The position numbers were made by a program, and so were the translations under genes. A stretch of DNA of 64,000 bases, from assembly GCF_000718515.1 (NCBI RefSeq), contig NZ_JNZS01000011.1, forward strand, positions 62,001 to 126,000. The letters are read 5' to 3'. Positions 9,373 through 18,612 of the stretch are shown here, one piece after another. How positions within the stretch are numbered: position 1 is the stretch's first letter; every line of letters starts with the position of its first letter. The notes beneath the pieces are model-generated. The model did not search any database. It was not told the DNA's origin and saw nothing but the letters and a program-made list of their open reading frames with translations. The DNA comes from Micromonospora parva. GTDB taxonomy: Bacteria > Actinomycetota > Actinomycetes > Mycobacteriales > Micromonosporaceae.

Positions 9373-9984
9373 GTGCCCCCGTTCACGGTTCTGCACGTGT
9401 GCATGGGCAACATCTGCCGCTCGCCGATGGCGGAGCGGCTGCTCGCCCTGGCGGTGCGGGAGCGCCTGACCCGCCGTGGGCAGGACCCGGCCCAGGCCGA
9501 GGAGCTGGTGCACAGCCACAGCGCCGGCACGGGTGGCTGGCACGCGGGCGAGGAGATGAACCCGCCGGCGGCACGGCAGGTCACCGGCCGTGGCGGGGAC
9601 GTGGCCGGGTTCGCGGCGCGCAAGCTGCGCTCGGACCACATCGACGCCGCCGACCTGGTCCTGACCGCCACCGCCGACCAGCAGGAGTACGTGGTGGCGC
9701 TCCGCCCGGACGCGGCGGCCCGCACGTTCGTGCTCGGCGAGTTCAGTCGGCTGCTGGCGGCGGTGGACGCCGCCGCGCTGCCGCCGGGCGACGCCACCCC
9801 GGAGGCCGTGTACGCCCGGGGCGTGGCAGTGGTGGCGGCGGCCCACGACGCGCGGCTGGGTACTTCGGCGCTGCCCACCGATGACCTGGACGACCCGTGG
9901 GGTCGTGGCGACCAGTGCTTCAGCCGGGTCGCCGACGAGATCGAGGAGACGGTCCACCCGCTGGCCGGCGTACTGCTGCCCTGA
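9373..9984 (+). CDS. Low-molecular-weight protein-tyrosine phosphatase
   Basis: The 203-residue cytosolic phosphatase has the signature C-x5-R loop at its N-terminus (VCMGNICRSPMAER, residues ~9-22) and a late DDPWG segment supplying the general-acid Asp. It is longer than the usual ~155 residues because of inserts around the middle. The GTG start directly follows the TGA of the tsaC-like gene, so the two are translationally coupled. A hairpin terminator follows. Likely roles are control of tyrosine kinases or of polysaccharide synthesis; no cognate kinase is seen here. Confidence 0.9.
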   Translation: MPPFTVLHVCMGNICRSPMAERLLALAVRERLTRRGQDPAQAEELVHSHSAGTGGWHAGEEMNPPAARQVTGRGGDVAGFAARKLRSDHIDAADLVLTATADQQEYVVALRPDAAARTFVLGEFSRLLAAVDAAALPPGDATPEAVYARGVAVVAAAHDARLGTSALPTDDLDDPWGRGDQCFSRVADEIEETVHPLAGVLLP

Positions 9985-10025
9985 GCGTGGTGCGCGCTGC
10001 CGCCCGGGCGTGGTGCGAGTTTCCT

Positions 10026-10046
10026 CCGGGTTTGGGGAAAACCCGG
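10026..10046 (+). terminator. Hairpin after the phosphatase gene
   Basis: CCGGGTTT (10026-10033) pairs with AAACCCGG (10039-10046) around a 5-nt loop, 42 nt after the stop codon. It closes the prmC-tsaC-phosphatase unit. Confidence 0.6.
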
Positions 10047-10113
10047 GGCTAAAGGGGTGTTCCGGGTCATTCTGAACGGGTCCTAGCGTGACCGGCTCCT
10101 GCGGGGAGAGCTG

Positions 10114-12225
10114 ATGATCCGGGCCCAACTCGACAAACTGCTGACCGTGGTGATCGCCGGCGTGCTGGCCGGGCTGGTGCTGGCCGCCGCCGCCCTGCCC
10201 GTCGCCCTGGTCTTCGGGATCGGCTTCAGCGCCCTGTCGACGCCGTACTCGGAGCTGCCGAACACACTCCGTACGCCGCCCACCGCGCAGCGGTCCAACC
10301 TCTACGCCAACGACGGCACCACCCTGATCACCTCCTTCTACCAGGAGGACCGGGTGGACGTGCCACTGCACGAGGTGGCCCCGGTGATGCGCCAGGCGAT
10401 AGTGGCCGCCGAGGACGTCCGGTTCTACCAGCACAGCGGGGTCGACCTGCGGGGCGTGGTGCGCGCGTTCACCGTCAACAAACGCGACGGCCAGACCCGG
10501 CAGGGCGCCTCCACGCTGACCATGCAGTACGTGCGCAACGTGCTCAGCAACGACCCCCGACTCACCGAGGCCCAACGGGAAGCCGCCACCGAACTCACCA
10601 CCGTCCGCAAGCTCCAGGAGATGCGGTACGCGCTCGCCCTGGAACGGGAGCTCGACAAGGACGAGATCCTGACCCGCTACCTCAACATCGCCTACTTCGG
10701 CGCCGGGGCGTACGGCATCGCGGCGGCCAGCAAGCGGTACTTCTCCCGGTCCCCGGCCGAGTTGACCCTGGCCCAGGCGGCGCTGCTCGCCGGCCTGGTG
10801 CGCTCGCCGGACAGCGACGACCCGATCAACGGCGACGCCGACAGCGCGGTGGCCCGGCGGTCGTACGTCCTGGAACGGCTGGTGGAGTCGGGGCAGGTGC
10901 CGGCGGACGCGGCAGCGGCGGCGCGCGCCGAACCCCTGCAGCTGCGGCCCAGCGAGACCCCGAACGACTGCACCGGGGTGCCCGACGCGCACAACGACTG
11001 GGGCTTCTTCTGCGACTGGTTCACCCGCTGGTGGAGCAGCCAGTCCGCGTTCGGGGCGACCGCCGACGAGCGGCAGCGCGCGCTGCGCCGGGGCGGGTTC
11101 TCCATCGTCTCGTCGCTGGACCCGGGAGTGCAGCGGGCCACCACCGAGCAGGTGTTGAAGATCTATCCCATGAGCCGGGCCGAGGCGGTGCCCACCGCCG
11201 TCGTGCAACCGGGCACCGGGCGGGTGCTGGCGATGTCGGTGAACCGCGCGTACAGCGTGGCGGACAACCCGGTCGGGCAGAAGAACCACCCGAACACCGT
11301 CAACCAGTTGATCGCCGGCGGTGGCGCGATCGAGGGATACCAGGGCGGTTCGACGTTCAAGCTCTTCACCCTGCTGGCGGCGTTGGAGTCCGGCCTGCCG
11401 CTGTCGACCGAGTTCGTGGCGCCGACCCAGCTGCTCACCCGCTTCCCGGTGACCGGGGCGGCGAGTTGCGACGGCCGCTGGTGCCCGGCGAACGCCAGCC
11501 CGTCGTCGATGGACGGCCCCCGCACCATGTGGAGCGCGTTCGGCCGCTCGGTGAACACGTACTTCGCCTGGCTCACCGAGAAGGTCGGTGCCGACCGGGT
11601 GGTGGAGATGGCCGAGCGGCTCGGCATCGTGCTGCGGGCCAAGTCCGACGCCGAGCTGGCCCGCTACGGCGCGAAGGACTGGGGTCCGTTCACCCTGGGC
11701 GTGGCCGCGACGACCCCGCTGGACCTGGCCAGCGCGTACGCCACGGTGGCGGCCGAGGGGACCTCGTGTGCGCCGCTGCCGGTGGTCTCGATCGCCGACT
11801 CGAACGGCCGGCCGGTCGACGCCGCCAAGCCGGACTGCCGGCAGGTGCTCGACGCCGACGTGGCGCGGGCGGCCACCGACGCGGCTCGCTGCCCGGTCGG
11901 GGACCAGTCGATGTACGGGCGCTGCGACGGTGCCACCGCACCGGGGCTGCGGGCGAAGCTCGGCCGCCCGGTGGCCGGCAAGACCGGCAGCTCGGAACGG
12001 TACGAGACGGAGACGGTGGTGGCGTTCACGCCGCAGCTCGCGGTCGCCTCGATGGCCGCCAACCCGGACGATCCCCGCGACGCGGTCGGTCAGGCGGTGC
12101 AGGCCCAGATGGTGAACGCGGTCGGTGCGGTGCTGTCCTACGCCCTGCGCGACGAACCGGTCCGCGACTTCGTCCCGCCGAGCGAGCGAACGGCCTTCCA
12201 AACCCAGCCCCAAGCCGGCAACTAA
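10114..12225 (+). CDS. Class A penicillin-binding protein (transglycosylase/transpeptidase)
   Basis: The 703-residue bifunctional peptidoglycan synthase has an N-terminal membrane anchor (residues ~9-38). The GT51 glycosyltransferase domain (~60-260) contains AAEDVRFYQHSG and GASTLTMQYVRN, including the catalytic Glu. The transpeptidase domain (~350-680) has the SxxK motif in GGSTFKLFT, SVN in GRSVNTYFA and KTG in AGKTGSSE. Short cysteine-containing segments (CTGVPD, CDWFTRWW, SCDGRWC) suggest extracytoplasmic disulfides. The ATG at 10114 is preceded by GGGGAGAG. It is transcribed alone and converges on the SDR gene. Confidence 0.95.
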   Translation: MIRAQLDKLLTVVIAGVLAGLVLAAAALPVALVFGIGFSALSTPYSELPNTLRTPPTAQRSNLYANDGTTLITSFYQEDRVDVPLHEVAPVMRQAIVAAEDVRFYQHSGVDLRGVVRAFTVNKRDGQTRQGASTLTMQYVRNVLSNDPRLTEAQREAATELTTVRKLQEMRYALALERELDKDEILTRYLNIAYFGAGAYGIAAASKRYFSRSPAELTLAQAALLAGLVRSPDSDDPINGDADSAVARRSYVLERLVESGQVPADAAAAARAEPLQLRPSETPNDCTGVPDAHNDWGFFCDWFTRWWSSQSAFGATADERQRALRRGGFSIVSSLDPGVQRATTEQVLKIYPMSRAEAVPTAVVQPGTGRVLAMSVNRAYSVADNPVGQKNHPNTVNQLIAGGGAIEGYQGGSTFKLFTLLAALESGLPLSTEFVAPTQLLTRFPVTGAASCDGRWCPANASPSSMDGPRTMWSAFGRSVNTYFAWLTEKVGADRVVEMAERLGIVLRAKSDAELARYGAKDWGPFTLGVAATTPLDLASAYATVAAEGTSCAPLPVVSIADSNGRPVDAAKPDCRQVLDADVARAATDAARCPVGDQSMYGRCDGATAPGLRAKLGRPVAGKTGSSERYETETVVAFTPQLAVASMAANPDDPRDAVGQAVQAQMVNAVGAVLSYALRDEPVRDFVPPSERTAFQTQPQAGN

Positions 12226-12246
12226 CCCCCCGCACCTGTCACCCCC

Positions 12247-12318
12247 GCGATCTTGCACTTTCTGCCCAGACAAAAGGCACGAAAGTTCGTGATTCGACGA
12301 CAGGAAGTGCAAGATCGC
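12247..12318. repeat. Intergenic palindrome, family A (GATCTTGCAC type)
   Basis: The 18-nt arms GCGATCTTGCACTTTCTG (12247-12264) and 12301-12318 are complementary at 17 of 18 positions around a 36-nt centre. The element fills the gap between two convergent genes and could terminate both. Related arms occur at 44901, 45963 and 57365. Confidence 0.8.
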
Positions 12319-12344
12319 CGGGTAGGGGGGCGGGGCGGGCGACG

Positions 12345-13808
12345 TCAGCGGGGTTGTTCGGCGTTGCGGGCGATGTTGCGGGCCATTCCGCCGAAGACCA
12401 CAGCGTGGAACGGGGCCACCGATCCCCAGTAGGCGTGCCCGGCGAGGCCGCGTGGCAGGAAGACAGCGCGTTGCTGGTAGCGGCTGCGGCCGTCGTCGGT
12501 GGGTAGCACGCGCATCTCCAGCCAGGCCCGGCCGGGCAGCCGCATCTCGGCACGCAGTCGCAGCAACTCGCCCGGGACGATCTCCTCGACCCGCCAGAAG
12601 TCCAGCGCCTCACCGACCTGGAGGCGGTGCGGGTCGCGTCGACCCCGCCGCAGCCCGACCCCACCGACCAGCCGGTCCAGCCAGCCCCGGATCGACCAGG
12701 CGAGGGGGAAGGAGTACCAGCCGTGTTCGCCGCCGACGCCCTCGACGACCCGCCAGAGCGCCGCCGGTGGGGCGTCCACCACCCGCTCCCGGACGTCGGT
12801 GTAGGCGGTGCCGCCGGACCAGTCCGGGTCGCTGGGCAGCGGCTCGGCGGGCGCGTCCGGGCCGCTCGCGGTGGACCAGCGGGTCTCCACCTGGGCGTCG
12901 CGTACCTTGGCCAGCGCCAGCGCCACCGCCTGGTCGAACCCGGTCAGGCCGTCGGGCGGGTCCGGGACGTAGCGGGCGATGTCGTGTTCGTGGGCGACCG
13001 CCTCGTGGATCAGGCTCTCCACCAGCGGGCGGGCGATCTTGTTCGGCACCGGGGTGACCAGACCGACCCAGTGCGACGAGAGCGACGGGGTGAGCGGACG
13101 GACCGGCACGATGACGCGTCGGCGCAGCTCGGCCACCCGCGCGTAGCGCTGCATCATCTCGCGGAAGGTCAGCACGTCCGGCCCGCCGACGTCGAAGCCC
13201 CGGTTGACCTCGGCCGGCAGATCGGCGCAGCCGGCCAGGTAGCGCAGCACGTCGCGGACCGCTATCGGTTGGATCCGGTTGTGCACCCAACGCGGAGTGA
13301 CCATGACGGGCAGTCGCTCGGTCAGGTAGCGCAGCATCTCGAACGACGCCGAGCCGGACCCGATGATCACCGCGGCCCGGAGCACCGCCGTGGGCACTCC
13401 GCTGGCCAGCAGGATCCGGCCCACCTCTGCGCGGGAACGCAGGTGCGGGGACGGCACCTCAGCATCGGAGGCCGGTTCCGGGCCGCCCAGGTAGACGATC
13501 CGCCGGACGCCGGCCGCCCGCGCCGCCGCCGCGAAGTTGGTCGCCGCCGCCCGGTCGGCCGCCTCGAAGTCGGACCGGCCCAGCGAGTGCACCAGGAAGT
13601 ACGCGACGTCCACGTCGGCGAACGCGGCGGCCAGCGTCTCCGGTCGGCTCAGGTCGCCCTCGACGATCTCGGCCGCCGAGGCCCAGGGGACGTCGCGCAG
13701 CCGCACCGCCTTACGGGCGAGGCAGCGCACGGTGTGCCCGTTGGCGAGCAGCAGCGGCGTCAGCCGCCCGCCGATGTAGCCGGTCGCTCCGGTGACGAGG
13801 CATCTCAC
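12345..13808 (-). CDS. NAD(P)-binding SDR protein with C-terminal DUF2867 domain
   Basis: The 487-residue protein has an N-terminal Rossmann domain of the atypical SDR/NmrA type ([13 protein letters not shown] at residues 6-18, YFLVHSLG near 70). Its C-terminal ~150 residues resemble DUF2867, a START/SRPBCC-like fold. The two-domain form is widespread in actinobacteria; the substrate is unknown. It starts with GTG at 13808. No Shine-Dalgarno is present, but CAGACT lies 7 nt upstream, so the mRNA may be leaderless. It diverges from glyA with only 35 bp between start codons. Confidence 0.85.
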   Translation of the reverse strand: MRCLVTGATGYIGGRLTPLLLANGHTVRCLARKAVRLRDVPWASAAEIVEGDLSRPETLAAAFADVDVAYFLVHSLGRSDFEAADRAAATNFAAAARAAGVRRIVYLGGPEPASDAEVPSPHLRSRAEVGRILLASGVPTAVLRAAVIIGSGSASFEMLRYLTERLPVMVTPRWVHNRIQPIAVRDVLRYLAGCADLPAEVNRGFDVGGPDVLTFREMMQRYARVAELRRRVIVPVRPLTPSLSSHWVGLVTPVPNKIARPLVESLIHEAVAHEHDIARYVPDPPDGLTGFDQAVALALAKVRDAQVETRWSTASGPDAPAEPLPSDPDWSGGTAYTDVRERVVDAPPAALWRVVEGVGGEHGWYSFPLAWSIRGWLDRLVGGVGLRRGRRDPHRLQVGEALDFWRVEEIVPGELLRLRAEMRLPGRAWLEMRVLPTDDGRSRYQQRAVFLPRGLAGHAYWGSVAPFHAVVFGGMARNIARNAEQPR

Positions 13809-13815
13809 GGGTCCC

Positions 13816-13835
13816 AGTCTGCTGCCCCCTAGACT
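13816..13835. promoter_or_regulatory. Back-to-back -10 boxes for the SDR gene and glyA
   Basis: On the reverse strand CAGACT (13821-13816) lies 7 nt before the SDR start. On the forward strand TAGACT (13830-13835) lies 8 nt before the glyA start. Neither gene has a Shine-Dalgarno. The two divergent promoters must overlap in their -35 regions within 35 bp, so mutual exclusion is plausible. Confidence 0.55.
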
Positions 13836-13843
13836 CGTTTGCT

Positions 13844-15133
13844 GTGGAGACCGAGACGAGCACCTTCTGGGGGCCGGATTTCGCCCAGCTCAGGGCCACC
13901 GATCCGGAGATCGCCGGGGTGGTCCTCGGCGAGTTGGACCGGTTGCGGGGCGGCCTGCAGCTGATCGCCAGCGAGAATCTGACCTCGCCCGCGGTGCTGG
14001 CGGCGCTCGGTTCGACGCTGACCAACAAGTACGCCGAGGGCTACCCGGGCCGGCGCTACTACGGCGGGTGCGCCGAGGTGGACCGGGCGGAGGAGATCGG
14101 CATCGCCCGGGCCAAGGAGCTCTTCGGGGCCGAGCACGCCAACCTCCAGCCGCACTCCGGGGCGAGCGCCAACCTGGCCGCGTACGCCGCGCTGGTGCAG
14201 CCGGGGGACACGGTGCTGGCGATGGACCTGCCGCACGGCGGGCACCTCACCCACGGCAGCCGGGTGAACTTCTCCGGCAAGTGGTTCCACCCGGTCGGCT
14301 ATCCGGTCCGGCCGGACACCGAGCTGATCGACTACGACGAGGTACGGGACCTGGCACGGGCGCACCGACCGAAGTTGATCATCTGTGGGGCCACCGCCTA
14401 CCCGCGCCTGATCGACTTCGCCCGGTTCCGGGAGATCGCCGACGAGGTCGGCGCGTACCTGATGGTGGACGCGGCGCACTTCATCGGCCTGGTCGCCGGC
14501 CGGGCGATCCCGTCGCCGGTGCCGTACGCCGACGTCGTCTGCGCCACCACCCACAAGGTGCTGCGTGGCCCGCGCGGCGGCATGATCCTGTGCCGCGAGT
14601 CGTTGGCGCAGCGGATCGACAAGGCGGTCTTCCCGTTCACCCAGGGCGGCCCGCTGATGCACGCGGTCGCGGCCAAGGCGGTCGCGCTGCGCGAGGCCGC
14701 CCAGCCCGAGTTCCAGACGTACGCCCGGCAGGTGGTCAGCAACGCCCAGGCGCTCGCCGCCGGGCTGGCCGACGAGGGGATGCGCCCGGTGTCCGGTGGC
14801 ACCGACACCCACCTCGCCCTGATCGACCTGCGGGAGCTGGGGGTGACCGGCACCGAGGCCGAGCGTCGCTGCGACGCCGCCTCGATCACCCTGAACAAGA
14901 ACGCGATCCCGTACGACCCGCAGCCGCCGATGGTGGCCTCCGGCATCCGGGTCGGCACACCGAGCGTGACCACGCAGGGGATGCGCGAGGGGGAGCTGCG
15001 CCAGGTGGCGACGATGATCGCCCGCGCGGTGCGCACCGATCCCGGCACTCCGGGCGGGGCTGACCAGCTGACCCGGCTCGGCGCCGAGGTGGCCGAGCTG
15101 GTCGCGACGTTCCCGGCGTACCCCCGTGGCTGA
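13844..15133 (+). CDS. glyA: Serine hydroxymethyltransferase
   Basis: The 429-residue PLP enzyme interconverts serine and glycine with tetrahydrofolate and supplies one-carbon units. Family motifs are ENLTSPAVL near residue 45, [15 protein letters not shown] near 62, the lysine motif [11 protein letters not shown] near 232 and KNAIPYDP near 352. The GTG at 13844 gives normal length and has TAGACT 8 nt upstream but no Shine-Dalgarno. Its last 8 nt overlap the next gene, suggesting translational coupling. Confidence 0.96.
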   Translation: METETSTFWGPDFAQLRATDPEIAGVVLGELDRLRGGLQLIASENLTSPAVLAALGSTLTNKYAEGYPGRRYYGGCAEVDRAEEIGIARAKELFGAEHANLQPHSGASANLAAYAALVQPGDTVLAMDLPHGGHLTHGSRVNFSGKWFHPVGYPVRPDTELIDYDEVRDLARAHRPKLIICGATAYPRLIDFARFREIADEVGAYLMVDAAHFIGLVAGRAIPSPVPYADVVCATTHKVLRGPRGGMILCRESLAQRIDKAVFPFTQGGPLMHAVAAKAVALREAAQPEFQTYARQVVSNAQALAAGLADEGMRPVSGGTDTHLALIDLRELGVTGTEAERRCDAASITLNKNAIPYDPQPPMVASGIRVGTPSVTTQGMREGELRQVATMIARAVRTDPGTPGGADQLTRLGAEVAELVATFPAYPRG

Positions 15134-15551
15134 GCCCGGGGTGGTCGAGCCGGACACCGACCGGCGGTGGCGGCTGCGGCACCTGCCGGTGCTGCTGGCC
15201 GCGTCGGCGGTGCTGGCCGCGGTCGCCGCGCTGGTGGGCGGGGTGACCGGCGGCCTGACCGGGGCGCTCGGCGCGGCGGCCGGCGTGGGTGTCACGGTGT
15301 TCAGCTACACCCTGACCACTGTGGTGCTGGCCCGGGCCGACCAGATCAACCCGCAGTTGCTGCTGCCGCTCGGCGTGGGGCTGTACGTGCTGAAGTTCAG
15401 CCTGCTGGGTGGGGTGCTGGTGGCGGTGGCGTCGACCGGCTGGTCCGGGTTGATCCCGCTTTGCCTCGGCATCGTCGCCGGGGTGGCAGTGTGGACGGCG
15501 GTACACATCTGGTGGCTGACCACGGTGCACGCTCGTCGGGCGCACAGCTGA
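15126..15551 (+). CDS. Small four-helix membrane protein upstream of the ATP synthase operon
   Basis: The 141-residue protein has four predicted membrane helices (~17-37, 40-62, 78-98, 103-122) with short charged ends. Its position and topology resemble the ATP synthase subunit I-like proteins often found ahead of atpB, but the sequence alone does not prove this. The GTG start overlaps the end of glyA by 8 nt, so translation is likely coupled to glyA. Assignment as an AtpI-type protein is by context. Confidence 0.7.
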   Translation: MAEPGVVEPDTDRRWRLRHLPVLLAASAVLAAVAALVGGVTGGLTGALGAAAGVGVTVFSYTLTTVVLARADQINPQLLLPLGVGLYVLKFSLLGGVLVAVASTGWSGLIPLCLGIVAGVAVWTAVHIWWLTTVHARRAHS

Positions 15552-15732
15552 CCTGACGGTCGTCCCACTTTTCGGACGCGCCGCAATGTGTCGGCCTCCG
15601 GTCATTTTCCGACGGGCGGAAGGGGAGTAGCGTGCCCACAGACGACGGCGCCCACGAGAAGCCCACACAACGACGGTTGTGCGGGGGGTGAGGCACAGCC
15701 TCGTCTTCCCGGCTGATATCGTTCGCCCCGTC

Positions 15733-15969
15733 ATGGCTGGTGACCAAACCCCCCGTCCCGCCGGTGAACCGGACGATTATCCGTCCGGCGCCGGTCAGGG
15801 TTGGACCGCGCTCAGCTACCTCGTCGGAGGCATGCTCGTGTGGGGTTTCATCGGCTGGTTGGTTGACCAGTGGCTCGACACCGGTGGCGTCGCCACCGGC
15901 ATCGGAGTCGTGCTCGGTATGGCCGGGGGGATCATCCTGGTCGTTCGCCGGCTCGGCACGCCAACTTAG
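15733..15969 (+). CDS. AtpZ/AtpI-family protein
   Basis: The 78-residue protein has two membrane helices (~31-49 and 54-72) after a polar N-terminus. The segment SYLVGGMLVWGFIGWLVD and the short loop before the second helix match the AtpZ/AtpI family, which helps assemble the c-ring and may transport Mg2+ or Ca2+. The ATG at 15733 lacks a Shine-Dalgarno. The 181-bp gap before it holds a small CACAAC/GTTGTG hairpin (15666-15681) and probably the main atp promoter (TGATATC, 15714-15720). It leads the operon 11 bp ahead of atpB. Confidence 0.8.
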   Translation: MAGDQTPRPAGEPDDYPSGAGQGWTALSYLVGGMLVWGFIGWLVDQWLDTGGVATGIGVVLGMAGGIILVVRRLGTPT

Positions 15970-15980
15970 GAAGGGACGCG

Positions 15981-16775
15981 GTGTTCGGACAGGCGAACGT
16001 TCTGGCAGCGGGCCAGGCGGGATTCCCACCCACGGTGGACGACTTCTACCTGCCCAGCATCCTGCCCTGGGGTCAGGACTCAATCTGGTTCACCAAGATC
16101 ACGGCGATGGTCTGGATCGCGGTCGGCGTCCTGATCATTTTCTTCCTGGCGACCTACCGGAACCCGCAACTGGTACCGACGAAGAAGCAGTGGTTCGCCG
16201 AGTCGATCTACGGCTTCGTGCGCAACAACATCGCCGTCGACATGATCGGTCACCAGGGGGTGCGGTTCGCCCCGTACTTCACGACCCTGTTCTGCTTCGT
16301 GCTGCTGACGAACGCGTTCGCGATCATCCCGTTCTTCCAGATCTCGCCGAACTCGCACATCGCCTTCCCGGCGATCCTCGCGATCATCAGCTACGTGCTG
16401 TTCAACTACATCGGCATCAAGAAGCACGGCTTCGTCAAATACTTCAAGAACTCGCTGATCCCGCCGGCACCGTGGTACATCCTGCCGCTGCTGATCCCGA
16501 TCGAGCTCTTCTCGACCTTCATCGTCCGGCCGTTCTCGCTCGCGGTTCGTCTCTTCGCGAACATGTTCGCCGGTCACATGCTCCTGCTGGTCTTCACGCT
16601 CGGCGGTTTCGCGATGCTGAGCGCCAACGCCTGGCTGGCTCCGGTCTCGGTGCTCTCCTGGGTGATGACCATCGCGCTCACCTTCCTCGAGTTCCTGGTG
16701 ATCTGCCTGCAGGCATACGTCTTCACCGTCCTCACCGCCAGCTACGTGCAGGGCGCGCTCGCCGACGAGCACTGA
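15981..16775 (+). CDS. atpB: ATP synthase Fo subunit a
   Basis: The 264-residue polytopic membrane protein forms the proton half-channels next to the c-ring. The conserved helix contains the essential arginine in SLAVRLFANMFAGH (~residues 190-203), and FLEFLVICLQAYVFTVLTASY lies in the last helix. The GTG at 15981 is selected because AGGAAGGGA (15968-15976) precedes it; the longer open frame upstream is out-of-context sequence overlapping the AtpZ gene. It is the first structural gene of the operon. Confidence 0.96.
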   Translation: MFGQANVLAAGQAGFPPTVDDFYLPSILPWGQDSIWFTKITAMVWIAVGVLIIFFLATYRNPQLVPTKKQWFAESIYGFVRNNIAVDMIGHQGVRFAPYFTTLFCFVLLTNAFAIIPFFQISPNSHIAFPAILAIISYVLFNYIGIKKHGFVKYFKNSLIPPAPWYILPLLIPIELFSTFIVRPFSLAVRLFANMFAGHMLLLVFTLGGFAMLSANAWLAPVSVLSWVMTIALTFLEFLVICLQAYVFTVLTASYVQGALADEH

Positions 16776-16823
16776 TCCACCGCACCAACCGTTGTCGTCC
16801 CGCGTGAGAGTCACGCGTGATAA

Positions 16824-17084
<261 letters not shown>

Positions 17085-17110
17085 TCCCGCCCCTAGACCG
17101 GGAGGCAATC

Positions 17111-17650
17111 ATGTACTTCCTCGCCGCTGAGGGTGGTGAGTCCGCCCACAACCCGATCATCCCGCTCTGGCAGGAGGTCGTGGTCGGTTCGGTGGCCTTC
17201 GCCGTGCTCTGCTTCGTGTTGATGAAGTTCGTCTTCCCGCGCATGGAGCAGACGTTCCAGGCTCGGGTCGACGCGATCGAGGGCGGCATCAAGCGCGCCG
17301 AGGCCGCCCAGGCCGAGGCGAACCAGCTGCTCGAGCAGTACCGTGCCCAGCTCGCTGAGGCCCGGACCGACGCCGCCAAGATCCGTGACGACGCGCGGGC
17401 CGACGCCGAGGGCATCCGGCAGGACATCCTCGCCAAGGCGCGGGAGGAGTCCGACCGGGTCATCCAGGCCGGCAAGGACGCGCTCGCCGCCGAGCGGGCC
17501 ACCATCGTGCGCGAGCTGCGCGCGGAGGTCGGCACCATCGCGGTGGACCTGGCCAGCAAGATCGTCGGCGAGTCGCTCGCTGACGAGGCACGGCGCAAGG
17601 GCACCGTCGACCGGTTCCTGAGCGGTCTCGAGAGCACGGGGGCCCGCTGA
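17111..17650 (+). CDS. atpF: ATP synthase Fo subunit b
   Basis: The 179-residue peripheral-stalk subunit has one N-terminal membrane helix (residues ~14-36, ending LMKFVFPRMEQ) and a long Ala/Glu/Arg-rich helix that pairs in the stator. GGGAGGCAATC precedes the ATG. Its stop codon overlaps the start of atpH (TGATG). Confidence 0.95.
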   Translation: MYFLAAEGGESAHNPIIPLWQEVVVGSVAFAVLCFVLMKFVFPRMEQTFQARVDAIEGGIKRAEAAQAEANQLLEQYRAQLAEARTDAAKIRDDARADAEGIRQDILAKAREESDRVIQAGKDALAAERATIVRELRAEVGTIAVDLASKIVGESLADEARRKGTVDRFLSGLESTGAR

Positions 17651-18471
17651 TGCAGGCCGCCAGCCGGGAGTCGTACAAGATCGCGGCCGAGCGCCTCGAC
17701 GAGTACGTCCGCGGCGCGGAGCCGTCGGCGGTGGCCTCCACCGCCGACGCCATCCTCTCCGTGGCGTCCCTGCTGCGGCGGGAGCCGCGGCTGCGTCGGG
17801 CGCTGTCCGAGCCGGCCCGTTCCGGTGCGGACCGCGGCGCGCTGCTCGGCGACATGCTGGGTGGGCGGATCGGCGCCGACGCGCTCGACCTGCTCGTCTC
17901 GCTGGTCTCCGGCCGTTGGTCGGCACCGTCGGAGTTGCTCGACGGCACCGAGCGCCTCGGCGTGGAGGCGCTGCTCGCCAGCGCCGACAAGGCCGGCGAG
18001 CTGGGCGAGGTCGAGGACGAGCTGTTCCGCTTCGGCCAGGTCGTGGCCGGTCAGCCGGCGCTGAGCAACGCGCTCGCCGACCCGGTCGCCCCGATCGAGC
18101 AGCGGGCCACCCTGGCCCGCGAGTTGCTCGCCGACAAGGCCCGTCCGGTCACCGTCCGCCTCGTCGAGGCGGCGCTCGGCGGGTTCGGGGGACGCTCCTT
18201 CAGCGGAGCGCTCACCCGGCTGGTCGAGCTGGCCGCCGACCGGCGTGACCGGCAGGTGGCGTACGTGACCGTCGCGGCCCCGTTGAGTGACGAGGACGAG
18301 CGTCGGCTGGGTGCGAGCCTCACCGCGATATACGGTCGAGAGGTGTCCGTCAAGCAGACGGTCGACCCCGCCGTCCTCGGTGGCGTGAGCGTCCGGGTCG
18401 GCTCCGACCTGTACGACGGCACCATCCTGCGCCGCCTCAACGAGACCCGCAACGCGCTCGCGAAGCGCTGA
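17650..18471 (+). CDS. atpH: ATP synthase F1 subunit delta
   Basis: The 273-residue protein links the peripheral stalk to the top of F1. It is longer than the ~180-residue delta of most bacteria and matches the long actinobacterial form. The C-terminal part has typical elements (ATVRLVEAAL-like helix, SVKQTVDPAVLGGVSVRVG near 235-253, YDGTILRRL). The ATG overlaps the atpF stop. The stop codon begins the first of three hairpin repeats that separate it from atpA. Confidence 0.93.
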   Translation: MQAASRESYKIAAERLDEYVRGAEPSAVASTADAILSVASLLRREPRLRRALSEPARSGADRGALLGDMLGGRIGADALDLLVSLVSGRWSAPSELLDGTERLGVEALLASADKAGELGEVEDELFRFGQVVAGQPALSNALADPVAPIEQRATLARELLADKARPVTVRLVEAALGGFGGRSFSGALTRLVELAADRRDRQVAYVTVAAPLSDEDERRLGASLTAIYGREVSVKQTVDPAVLGGVSVRVGSDLYDGTILRRLNETRNALAKR

Positions 18472-18538
18472 ACGGCTTCGCCGCCCCGCGGCTGAGCGGC
18501 TCAGCCGCCCAGCGACTGAGCGGCTTCGCCGCCCAGCG
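18469..18538 (+). repeat. Three tandem hairpin repeats in the atpH-atpA gap
   Basis: The units GCTGAGCGGCTCAGCCGCCCAGCG (18491-18514) and 18515-18538 differ at four positions. A third, diverged unit starts at the atpH stop codon (18469). Each can fold into a small GCGGC-loop-GCCGC hairpin. The remaining 74 bp of the 141-bp gap contain TTGACA (18545-18550) and TACTAG (18572), a possible but badly spaced internal promoter, and AAGGAAG before atpA. Confidence 0.7.
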
Positions 18539-18612
18539 CCCGGATTGACAGACGCCATTCGGACCGGTTGGTACTAGGTATCCCGGGCCCCTGAATTTTA
18601 AGGAAGCAGAGG

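Noticed and set aside
10072..10087. CTGAACGGGTCCTAGC upstream of the class A PBP as an operator site
   Set aside because: The half-site spacing is shifted and the target gene is unrelated; probably chance similarity.
8689..12312. Very long reverse-strand open frame (1207 codons) opposite the tsaC, phosphatase and PBP genes
   Set aside because: It is a shadow of real forward genes in high-GC DNA. Its translation is Arg/Gly/His-rich with no family motif, and the forward genes have clear domains.
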